Assembly: GCA_917880885.1 (NCBI GenBank)
Contig: OU862919.1
Span: forward strand, 52,365,058 to 52,429,057
Reading direction: 5' to 3'
Source of the DNA: Limnephilus marmoratus
Lineage: Eukaryota > Arthropoda > Insecta > Trichoptera > Limnephilidae
DNA: 64,000 nucleotides
Shown: piece by piece, positions 54,886-64,000 of the stretch
Layout: every line of letters begins with the position of its first letter
Numbering within the stretch: position 1 is the stretch's first letter
Notes under the pieces: generated by a model
Database searches by the model: none
What the model saw: the letters and a program-made list of their open reading frames with translations, nothing else
What the model was told of the DNA's origin: nothing
Position numbers and translations under genes: made by a program

Positions 54886-54990
54886 TCAGAAGGACGCGGG
54901 TTCGAGTCCCGTCGGCGGCATGTGTCTATTCTCGAGAGATTTTTTTAATGTAGATGAGAGTTTCAGGCTAATAATTATTACTTTTAATAA
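54886..54990 (+). mobile_element. tRNA-derived SINE, truncated copy
   Basis: Starts within the anticodon arm (cagaaggacgcgggttcgag) and keeps the B-box. It ends with the body agatttttttaatgtagatg, agagtttcaggctaataatt. The head resembles copy B (gtcggcggca). Confidence 0.8.
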
Positions 54991-55154
54991 TAATATACCA
55001 ATAAAAAAAATTATACTTCTTTTTGTCCAAGACTACGAAAAATTGTTGTATGCACTTCACCGTGAGTATATTATATTGATTAGCTCTAGTAACTCATCAT
55101 AACTTCCATGTGAATAAAAATGTGTCACTGTCACATTTTTATTTTATTTTATAT

Positions 55155-55276
55155 TAAACCTTGCGCGGACCCCCTGACGTTGTTCAGTTTTCAACTCAAT
55201 TTTAATTTTCCGCGGACCCCCTGAATGATCCTGGGGACCCCCGGGGGTCCGAACGGACCACTTTAGGAACCACTGG
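55155..55276 (-). mobile_element. end of a hAT-type element
   Basis: On the minus strand it begins CAGTGGTTCCTAAAGTGGTC, a typical hAT terminus. Repeated gcggaccccctgaNNNt motifs and a palindrome ggggacccccgggggtcc follow. The opposite terminus is not found, so the copy is truncated or decayed. Confidence 0.6.
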
Positions 55277-55536
55277 TTTAGGGGCTAGTTGTTACTGGAA
55301 TCATTAAACGAAGAAGAAAAGAAACTTATGAAAATTTGGAAAACAATAATCGCACAATATTTGTAATTAAGGGTTTGTCATAATTTTCTATTAGAACCTT
55401 GAACTTGGTCGCGATTCTCATGCATGATGGGATAAAAAACTGACATCACTCTTAATAATGAGGTGATAACAGAATCAGACCAATCGAAATCGGACAATGA
55501 AACCGGAAAATTAATTATTAAAAGTTCTCAGTCATT

Positions 55537-56640
55537 TTTTTTTTTTTTTTTTTATTAACAGAAAATAGTTTTTTTCTTGTTTACATTGCACCTGCAAAGC
55601 TACTGCAAGTAGCTTGTCGGCAGGAAAATAGTGTGGACAACAACATGATACAATATACAATGTTTTACAATAGAAGAAAAAATATTGCAATTTAATAAAA
55701 AACATAATAAAAACATAAATAAGTATAAAAAAATAAAATAATAAACATATGTCTAAAAAAAAAAAAAAAATTAAATATTAATAATTAAAAATTAAAAATG
55801 TACGAGGAGTCAAGTCAATACATACAATCTGATTCCAATAGCCATGTTCTAAACAATAGTGCAAATTTAGGTGTCGAGCAACATTTTTTCAAATCATATG
55901 GCAGCATATTAAAAATAAGTGGTACAATGTATTCAAGAGTTCGCTGGCCATGTTTATTAGAAAATCTAGGTACTATCATCCCTTCATTTTGTGTAAGCCT
56001 AGTATTGTACATGTGATCCACCATTGTTTTGTATGGGCTATCTAAGATATGTTGCATACAGATTTTATGCCAAAAAAGAGCTCTAATAGGTAACACATTT
56101 ATGGATTTATACATAATTGTGATATTTTGCCGCTGGTCATAAACTGCTTTGCTGACGAGTAATTTGACCATAGCGTTTTGAATTGTCTGTACATGTTGGA
56201 TGTTTGTTTTACAAGAGTGCCCCCAAGAAGTTATACCATATCTCACATTAGATTCAGCCAGGGACAAATAGATTAGTTTCATGGTTTTGATGGGTACATA
56301 ATATTTTAGTTTATACAGTTTGCCTTATTGTAGTGCTTTAAAAAAAAATACATACCTTCGTATAGTCTGCATTTGTACCTTATTTACAAAATTATGGAGT
56401 TCACGTAGATTAGCGTAGAAGTAAAAGAATTCCATTCGCAGGCAGCAATCTTTTTCACATGTTTTAAGCAGCTTAATATTTTTATTCACCAACCAAGAAA
56501 GTGTCAGTGCGATATATACCGGGGTTTTAAAGTTGGCAGACTTCGATTCACTGTTAAGTGCAATTTGCCCACCCTGATGGGAACAAGACTGGAAGCAGGA
56601 GTCATCCAAATATCCAATGACAGCCCTGGTGAACTTTATC
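55537..56640 (-). pseudogene. LINE C-terminal relic with poly(A) tail
   Basis: Minus-strand frames SKSANFKTPVYIALTLSWLV and LRELHNFVNKVQMQTIRRYV lead into MKLIYLSLAESNVRYGITSW, HVQTIQNAMVKLLVSKAVYD, YKSINVLPIRALFWHKIC and PRFSNKHGQRTLEYIVPLIF. This is the post-catalytic region of a jockey/CR1-like polymerase (LAESxxRYGIxxWG motif). The 3' UTR runs to a 20-nt A tail at 55537-55556. Catalytic motifs are absent (5'-truncated), with one stop near 56330. Confidence 0.85.
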
Positions 56641-56671
56641 AAAAGGACCGGATTACTACAACGATTGAGGT

Positions 56672-56771
56672 AAAATGGGAGCTAGCACAATGGGTTCATG
56701 GCCTGAGTATTCAAGGGAACTAAAATGGGAGCTAGCACAATGGGTCCATGGCCTGAGTATTCAAGAGAACT
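56672..56771. repeat. 50-bp tandem duplication
   Basis: aaaatgggagctagcacaat and the rest of a 50-bp unit occur at 56672 and again at 56722, with two differences (ttcatg/tccatg, agggaa/agagaa). Confidence 0.95.
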
Positions 56772-58956
56772 ATCCATAAATCGTCTGCGCTTTAATAAAT
56801 AATATAACATAAAACTTGTTATGTACGGTGAATGCTGAAGATTACATATCGCACTTAATTAATTGAAAAGGACGAAGCAAGGGCCGTAAAAATGCCGCTA
56901 AATATGCTTTTTTGTCTTAAAACAGAAGCCTCTGCCGTTTAGTATAACAGAAAATTAAGGTACAAAGTTTCACCATATATAAACTTGCTAATAAAGAACT
57001 GATGGTTTGAAGTTCATGGGTATGTGTCCAATAACGAATTTACCTATTAACTACGTCGAAAATCTCACTGAGAACTATGAAGAAGTTGGTTTAAAAAATA
57101 TATATATATCTTTCCCCTAACGGGAAACTTTCCTAGTTGGACAGGCAAAGCTTCCTAATATGTAATTTGTACTTTCTTTTGTATTTATAATAAATAAATA
57201 AATTTAAGAGAAAACACAGATGCAGATAGCAAATAGCAAGACAATCTAAAATAAATTAACCTACACCTTAACTAGTCCTCTAACTTGAACGTCTGATAAA
57301 TAACCATTAACAATAAGCAGGGAAAAAATAAGTAAGATAATTACTTCACAAGAAGAAATATCAAAGAGATGCACAATATTGCACAATGACTAAATTTAGG
57401 GGGTAAAAAAAAATAATTTGGTACAGACATTTTTAAAAAGTACTCTAAAAAGAAAAAGGTGATAGACTAAGTAGTTTTTTTAACCGTTATCTCAACCAAT
57501 AGGAGCCTTGAAAAGTGAGCTCATAATCAAAACGGCCAATGCGCGCAATTTGCGAATATTGCCCGCTCTGTAATAAATGCAAGTATGGAAATGATTATTA
57601 TTTGTCCTTTTAATAAGTTTCCTTGGTTATTATTGTAATATGTTTTTACTGCCGTGCACCGTATCTATCTGTTTTGTAAGTTTATTTTATTTTAACATAT
57701 TTAAATATATCCTTCCAAAGTCTTCATGGATTAATAGTATCTAACGTAAGAACCAAAATAGTACATTTAATCTTATTTCTATATCAAGAAAATTGAAACT
57801 TGACTCCAAATCTGACTTGTCGAATTGCTGATTATTTTTTGTGATATTTCACAGAATTTCCATTGTGAGTATCGCTCGCAGGAGTCATTGATAGGATATT
57901 GGTAGGATCATTGTATCTATATTGTTATTTCTGATTGATATACGAATCTAAATGATACTGAAAACAAATAAAGCGGGGGAAGATAACCCAGTAAAAATAA
58001 ATTCATTTCCAAATACAGGATAGGTTTAGAAAATTTTGGTCAATTTGCAAAATAATCTTAATATTTTTAAATAAAAATTTCCACGTATATTAAAATAACA
58101 ACATTTTTACAGACCAAATGAAAAAGGTCGGTAACGTCACTTGCCGCAGGCAGAATTCTTTTGGTTAGATTGGTTTTGAATATAAAGAAGTTGTCTCGTT
58201 TCATCTACGTATATATAATTTTGATTCGCACGAAATGTATGCTTTTAACTCAATGAACGCTTTATATTAACAAAGTTTAATTTATGTACGCTTCGTTTCC
58301 CCTTTTTAACAATATTTGCCAAAAATCCACCGAGACGTTTCTTTTTCATGTAGAATGTTATTCGTAGGTTTACGCATTTTTTGTTTGTTTTCCTCGCGAG
58401 AGTTCGCAATACCTTTGCGGAACACTTTGTCAATCACAATTTTCAAATATGAAACGCAAGACGAGCAAATATTCATACGTTTTGAGCGTGTTACATTATT
58501 CTAAGTCCCTACAACACGTGTTCAGTAGTCGAATCACGTTATCAGAGGGTTGAATATAACTGAAATTCAAGTAAGTAATGCTGAAAGCATCTGCAGTTTA
58601 CGGTAGATACGTTATAGTCCTGATTTTATTCTTTCCCTCTTCAAATTTTACAGACTTGCAAGAATTTATCTGTTATTTCCTATTGACAGCGGAACTCACC
58701 TTTATGGCCAATTTTGTATAAAATTTGTTTTTGGAGGGTTGAATAGAGAGTGAGGTACGGGCGTAGGAGGAATTTAAATAAACTAAATTTATCCCACATG
58801 TGAACACGTGCTCGACACAAAAAGATTTCTGTCACGTAGAATGTGGATCGACCCACCATATATAGTCAAGGCCATAATATTATCATAATTACTAATTTTG
58901 ATTGTACGTATGGTTCTGTGAAACTCTGAAACTCGGACATGCTTTGAATTTAAGCG
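56772..58956. other. no feature recognised
   Basis: AT-rich sequence; a LINE-3'-UTR-like patch at about 57135-57210 ends in aataaataaataaa. No coding frame that I can support. Confidence 0.4.
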
Positions 58957-59315
58957 CCATTTTCAAAATTGAAAGGGTGTGTGGGAAGTAATGTAATATC
59001 ATAGTTGTCATTTTTAAAATTGGAACTGCCTGTGTGCAGAATTCAGACAAGTGATAAAGTACCTACCTATTATACCATATTTTGACAGAACATTCTACTT
59101 AATTGTCATTTTCGAAATTGGAACAGGATATGCGAAGACAGACAAGCGATAAAGTACCTTCCTAGTATACCATATTTTGACAGAACATTCTACTTAATTT
59201 CATTTTTAAAATTGGAACTGGATGTGTGAAGAATTCAGACAAGCATTAAGTATCTACTTAGCGTGTAATATTTTGACAGAAATTTATTTTAATTGTCATT
59301 TTCAAAATTATGGCT
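58957..59315. repeat. ~96-bp imperfect tandem repeat, 3-4 units
   Basis: gtcatttttaaaattggaac-like starts lie near 59007, 59105, 59200 and 59295, with a degraded first unit near 58960. Each unit contains gacaagNgataaagtacctNcct and cataNtttgacagaaNatt. Divergence between units indicates an old array. Confidence 0.85.
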
Positions 59316-60043
59316 TCCATGTTAGTCGTGAAGATGAAGCGAGTATGAACGGAAAGGAAATGGGAATTATGAAGATTGGCTAGTTAATATCAGACGTGGC
59401 CATGAAGAATATTATTTACATTAAATATATTTTATTTATATTTTTTCCTCTACTACTAACGCAGTAGACCATAATGCTATTAAGTTTATTTCGGTATAAA
59501 CATTTTTGGCCCATTTTCTTATGAATGTTTTAATTTATCAAAGTTCCAAAGGGTCTTCAGTGGTGATTTATAAACATACAAAAATATTTACTTATTTATT
59601 TTTCGTTAAAAATTTTAAAAAGGTTTTCGTAATTTAGGGAAAACATCTTGTTTCTTTCGAGAATTTTCGGCCTCGTAAATAATAAAAATGTTGCCATCCT
59701 TACGACTCTCCGTTTCAAAATAAATTGGGGGACAAAAAATACACGTACAAAATAAATAATCTAAAAAACAACGCACTTTACTTAAACGAGTTTATTTGGC
59801 GTTGTTCGTTGATTGATTGGCCTATGTATTTCTATTGGAATAGGATCTTCAAAGAATTGTACTTTGATGTTATCATTATAAATTATAACGGGTATCTAAA
59901 CAATTGCTTCACGTTTATATCAGTGTTATTTTGGATTCCTTTATTTTGCCTGTCTTTATGGAGCATTTAACAATATGCAACAAAAAATCTAATAATTGAA
60001 ATGATGACTGTAAACAAATTGAATAATTTTTTTACCCTTTTTT

Positions 60044-60407
60044 TAGCTGCACGCAGGATGCCCTTAGGAAAAGCAATCCCTGAGAGCCTACGCACTCTTT
60101 AGGGATGCTGTATAGAGGGTTGTTTTTTGTAAAGGAAGTTCTGGGAAGGAAAAGGTGGGAGGAATCTGGGGTCAATCTGTCCAGGAGTGACGGACTTATG
60201 AATCCATCCCTCTCACTGTGGGTCGAGAGGGTCTGGCTGGAGAGATCAAATCTCCCTCAACCAGAACATCGCAATCCGGGCCGCTAGTAGCCGTAGATGA
60301 ATATTGAGACTTGGACAAATCTCACCACATGAATTCGGGCATTCCTGCTAAGTAATCAAAAGTAGCGAACCACTTGGGGCGACCTATGACAATGGTTTCG
60401 GTTATCG
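60044..60407 (-). mobile_element. short LINE-derived retroelement copy
   Basis: Minus-strand member: tttttagctgcacgcagga tail end, weak hairpin, ggggtcaatctgtccaggag, head with cattcctgctaagtaatcaa, and 5' end near ggttatcgg. Shortened in the middle. Confidence 0.75.
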
Positions 60408-60782
60408 GATTTGTTAAATATCGATGATAATATCGACTGAAGGAGTTAAATTTGATATAAATATCGTTGATTAAAAATATTGTTTTAGACGCTCTATTGG
60501 TATGAGTTGTATAACAGAAATATTTTGTTAAAAATAATATAAACATATATAATAATAAAAAATTACATTCATCTGTAAACTAAACAATTACTATCCAGCA
60601 TTTCGTAGTTGTAATTTTTCATACTATGCCTGAAGATATACGGTGTTATTGATGTTGTCGAAGAAGTGTGAAACAAGTAAAGTTTGAAGAGTGGAGTCGT
60701 TATTAGAGTAAATTCCATAAAGATTGTTGAAGCAGCGCAAATAATAAAAATTCATGAGAATGGGCAGAGATATAATTTGAGA
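60408..60782. other. spacer between inverted retroelement copies
   Basis: AT-rich sequence separating two head-to-head short retroelements. No feature recognised. Confidence 0.4.
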
Positions 60783-61022
60783 GGCGGGAATCATTTATCG
60801 GATAACCATTACCCTTGCCATCTGGTTCGCTGCGCTGGTGACTTAGCAGAGGTGTCTGGGTTCGTGAGGTGAGGTTTGTCTAGGTCTTGGCGGTGGATGA
60901 CTTTGCTCACCTACTGCGTGGAGGGCCGGATCGAAAGAGATTGGTCGAGGGAGACCCTTTGACTTCTCCAGCCGGACTCTTTCGGAATATCGCCTTGCAC
61001 CGGAGTGGGAGAGTGAGTTTAT
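60783..61022 (+). mobile_element. short LINE-derived retroelement, 3'-truncated
   Basis: Plus-strand head: tttatcggataaccattacc, ggtgacttagcagaggtgtc, ttggtcgagggagacccttt, ctccagccggactctttcgg, cgccttgcaccggagtggga. The 3' block and hairpin are missing. Its 5' end faces that of the 60044-60407 copy. Confidence 0.75.
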
Positions 61023-61649
61023 AGCCCAGTCAATAAACGCATTGAACTGGAACAAATTAAGGGAAAGCTGATTTTTTGCAGGTGGATAGTACTTCTTACA
61101 GGGAGTATTTCCACAAAAGTCCCCACCCCTCCCCCGTTTGCTTTCCCCCCTGCCCCCCTCCAAAATTTGAAATTGTAGAGTTCCACAAAATCCATCATAT
61201 CTCCTAAACTATATAATATATCTGAAAAAAATAACACCGTTATATTTCTTAAAAAGCTGTCTACAAAAAAGATTGTATATATTTTTTGTTATGTACTACG
61301 GTTTGGCAAATAATGATGACATTGTCGCCAAAAAAAATTTTTGTTTCGTAAAATTTTGATTTAAAGGTGTTTTTTTTTTGTCTGAGGGAACACGCAAAAA
61401 TGTTTCAAACAAACTATTTGCCAAATTTAATAACCTTTAAACGATATATAACATTGCTTACTTTTATCCTTAATACTGGTCAAAATCCGACTCAATTGCA
61501 GGGCGGCACGGCGCCGCGGCGTGCGGGCAACCTAGTCAGCTTGATTGCAGTTGACCGATTTGTGCTTAGATAGCACTATTTATAGTTTTAAATTGAAACA
61601 TCGAGTACTTTTTAATTTATTTACCATATAAAAACACTTTTAACACTTA
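61023..61649. other. no feature recognised
   Basis: Contains a C-rich patch (about 61118-61165) and a short GC-rich patch near 61500-61530. No supportable gene. Confidence 0.4.
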
Positions 61650-63710
61650 ATAGTATTTGCAATAAAAGTACGAAAAAAATTCCAATAAGTACAAAATTAT
61701 ATAACTTTTCGTAGGTATTAAGGGATTACAGAATATTATTATTAACTGGGCATCACAGTCGTCTTCAAATATTTCATCAGTATTTTCAGATGTGTTACTG
61801 AAGGATAGTCCATTGCAGTGGCCACACAAATCAGAACACTCTAGTCCTGCCCTCCGACAGATGCACGACTTTCCGCACGAGGTTTTACAGTTACAATAAT
61901 CAATTAGAAGTTCATTTGGATTCGCGGGACATGTCATTTGTATGTGTTAACTTATATTATCTTCTTTGCCATCCCCATTCATTAGATGGTAATTCATTTT
62001 CTTGCCATGTTTGAACTAGGAGGTATGTCCTCAGGAGATACTGGCTGGCCACGTTATTTACAGTTAAACAGTTTTCCATAAATCTTCTAGCCCACTTCCT
62101 TCCATGATGCGGCCAATAAATCCTAAATATTACATTAACAAATGAAAACCTTCTAGTCGTAAAATAATTTTTGAAATATCCAATGATCCGTCAGCCCCCG
62201 GTACCATTTCAATAGCTCTGAGAAAAAGCAGGTTGGTCGAAAGTTACAATGCATGTTTGATTGTTCTTTTAACACTATTCTGTTGGGAGACATAATGCAG
62301 TGTACACTGAGGATGGATTATTGGTAACAATATCAATAAATGGAACAGCCATTACTTAACTGGTTCCATAATCCACACAATCGTTCATAGCGACATTTAT
62401 AAACCCGTTACAGTCAACTTTTGAATGCGTGCCACTTAACCACCCTTGCTTGCCCTTCAGCGCCCTTGAGGTGATTTTTCACGAAAATGGTGCTTTATAA
62501 ATCAGCCAAATATTATTAAAAGGTTAGAGATACAAAATATAATGAATCGGCTTGCTCTTTTCTAGAAGATGTACATTCACTGATATTTTTTATGGTTACA
62601 TATTTCAAGCTGCTCTTTTTTCTCTTCGCGTAGCAACGTTGAGGGATGTTTTCTTTTTTCCCAAAATTTCCACACTGAAGACGAGGTACATCTAGAGTTG
62701 TTGTCATATTAGAGGCCAGAGTGATACACTTGATTCCTCCCATGGCATGAAATGTATTTAGGCCATCAAATATTTTTATATTAACATCGGAATTGTCAAA
62801 CGATGTGTCATCTTCGATTATAGGAGGTATGTCACTTTAATGATAAGACGAACAACGACGACAACACTTCTATAAAATGTTTAGATCCGTACATTCATTG
62901 TATATATACAAACTTGTCTGTATTGATGACAAAAAAAGACCTAGGCCTTGCAGATGCTATTATGGCGTGGTTAATTATTAAACGTCTTCTCGTAATATCA
63001 GGTCCATTATCATACAACCTCTTCTTTCTTACAGTTGACGTGAACAGATTCAGAGTTTCAGGAACTAAATCATAACTCCCACCAGTGATTTCCGGAATAT
63101 CAGGATAGCTTTCACAATCACATGGCATTTTTTGAATATCTTCTCTGATTATTTCTGCGGCAGCAAACGTTAAACGTTCCAGATTTGCTTTCATTTCTTT
63201 GTTTCTGCACCAGTCATCTAGTATCTTAAAACTTGAGTGAGACATTCATATGGCAGTTTTTCTGCCAAAAATATATGTATACATCCAATCTTGAAAATTG
63301 TAGATTATTTGTTTTTTTCAGAAATGTATCTGAGTACGGAAGATCAGTGCCACAAATATCTATTACTATTTCCCTTAATTTCTCTAAATTAAACTGAAAT
63401 TTATCAGTATTTTCTAAGAAAATACAGAGTTTAAGCTTTTTTTGGCTGAATTATCTTCTTTAGATCTTCCTACAAACTTACTTTTTGAGTTAGTTTACTT
63501 TTACAGAACTTCTTGAAACAACTGTTATGATAACAAGCTTCTGCGGCGACTAAATTAAACACACTTAACAGTTTAGATTTTACTTTTGCACCTCATTTAT
63601 CATCTTTTATATTGCAAGCATTCATCAATGTTTCTCTTATTTCCATTGTTAACACCAAACGCATTTGCTCGCGATATTTATGAGGTAGTGTAAGAATAAA
63701 AACTTTTTTT
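61650..63710 (-). pseudogene. decayed CXC-domain protein, multi-copy arthropod type
   Basis: Minus-strand pieces in several frames, in order. About 63660-63480: MEIRETLMNACN, then FNLVAAEACYHNSCFKKFCK (a YHxxC cysteine motif). 63245-62895: KMPCDCESYPDIPEITGGSY, ITRRRLIINHAIIASARPRS. 62830-62520: FDNSDVNIKIFDGLNTFHAM, GGIKCITLASN. About 62130-61960: RIYWPHHGRKWARRFMENCL. 61937-61650: CNCKTSCGKSCICRRAGLEC followed by SDLCGHCNG, a cysteine-rich CXC domain of tesmin/TSO1 style, likely zinc binding. I know this order of motifs from abundant unannotated arthropod proteins; their function is unknown. Stops and frameshifts make this copy non-functional. Confidence 0.65.
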
Positions 63711-64000
63711 TTCTCAAATAATACAGTTCTCCATCAAAATAAATATATTTTCTAAATGCCTTAGGAATCGCTGAGGTGTACTGGTCGATGAGCTACAATT
63801 AATATTTGTAAAAGCCTTAATACTGCTAGCCCTAGAATATTTTTTCTACAATCTATGTATGTGCACGGTTACGCTATCCAAACTAGTTAATTTAACGTGA
63901 TTATTGTCATTGTTTTCAACACCTACTAGCGTTAATTTGCATTTATAACCATTTCGTTACTATAACAAAATTTCAGTTTACATAAAATACACAATAGGTT
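63711..64000. other. no feature recognised
   Basis: AT-rich window edge. It may hold the N-terminal end of the decayed CXC-domain gene, but I see no clear motif. Confidence 0.35.

Noticed and set aside
54886..54925. Partial tRNA gene
   Set aside because: Only the 3' half is present and it runs straight into the SINE body; it is a truncated SINE.

Overview
The window looks like AT-rich nuclear DNA of an arthropod, most probably an insect. The evidence is spliced exons of an UNC93-like membrane protein, very long introns, and a transposon repertoire (R4/Dong-type, RTE-type and jockey/CR1-type LINEs, a mag-type Ty3/Gypsy element, piggyBac-, hAT- and mariner-type DNA transposons, Helitrons, tRNA-derived SINEs) typical of insect genomes. 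I cannot name the species. No bacterial operon, CRISPR array or free-standing host gene is visible, and most of the sequence is transposable elements in various states of decay.

The only convincing host gene is an UNC93-like transporter-family gene on the minus strand. Three exons are placed at 26858-27056, 12215-12374 and 11471-11575. Their splice sites and codon phases agree, and they are separated by introns of about 14.5 kb and 0.64 kb. The remaining exons were not found and probably lie outside the window. The large intron holds a nearly complete mag-type LTR retrotransposon (13353-18279, 5-bp target duplication, one in-frame stop), a jockey-like LINE relic split by a piggyBac-like element at TTAA (19057-20747), a palindrome with hammerhead-ribozyme core motifs (21478-21700), several MITE-like hairpins and decayed LINE pieces.

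Layout outside that gene. 1-8.8 kb: a 325-bp tandem duplication, AT-rich sequence, a short retroelement split by two LINE relics, and an RTE-type LINE fragment. 10.3-10.9 kb: a MITE. 27.2-29.3 kb: two tRNA-derived SINE copies and a short Helitron. 29.4-32.1 kb: an R4-type LINE. 32.1-34.0 kb: a dead Helitron with a PIF1-helicase relic. 34.5-36.3 kb: a MITE and a 95-bp satellite array. 38.7-42.7 kb: an APE-type LINE with two frameshifts, joined head-to-tail to a short derivative. 43.6-44.6 kb: a third R4 piece. 45.1-48.6 kb: a mariner invaded by a SINE that was itself invaded by a hAT-like element. 50.4-52.5 kb: a second R4 copy next to a (TAA)n run. 52.7-54 kb and 61.6-63.7 kb: decayed copies of two protein families of unknown function. 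55.5-56.6 kb: another LINE relic.

The recurring theme is a family of about 0.2-0.6 kb retroelements (ten pieces or copies here) built from the sequence found upstream of the 39-42 kb LINE's coding region joined directly to its 3' end, including a terminal hairpin. These look like non-autonomous partners of that LINE. The novelty lies in this LINE/derivative pair, the datable insertion nests, and the self-complementary elements (hammerhead palindrome, 153-bp near-perfect inverted repeat), rather than in a new gene system.
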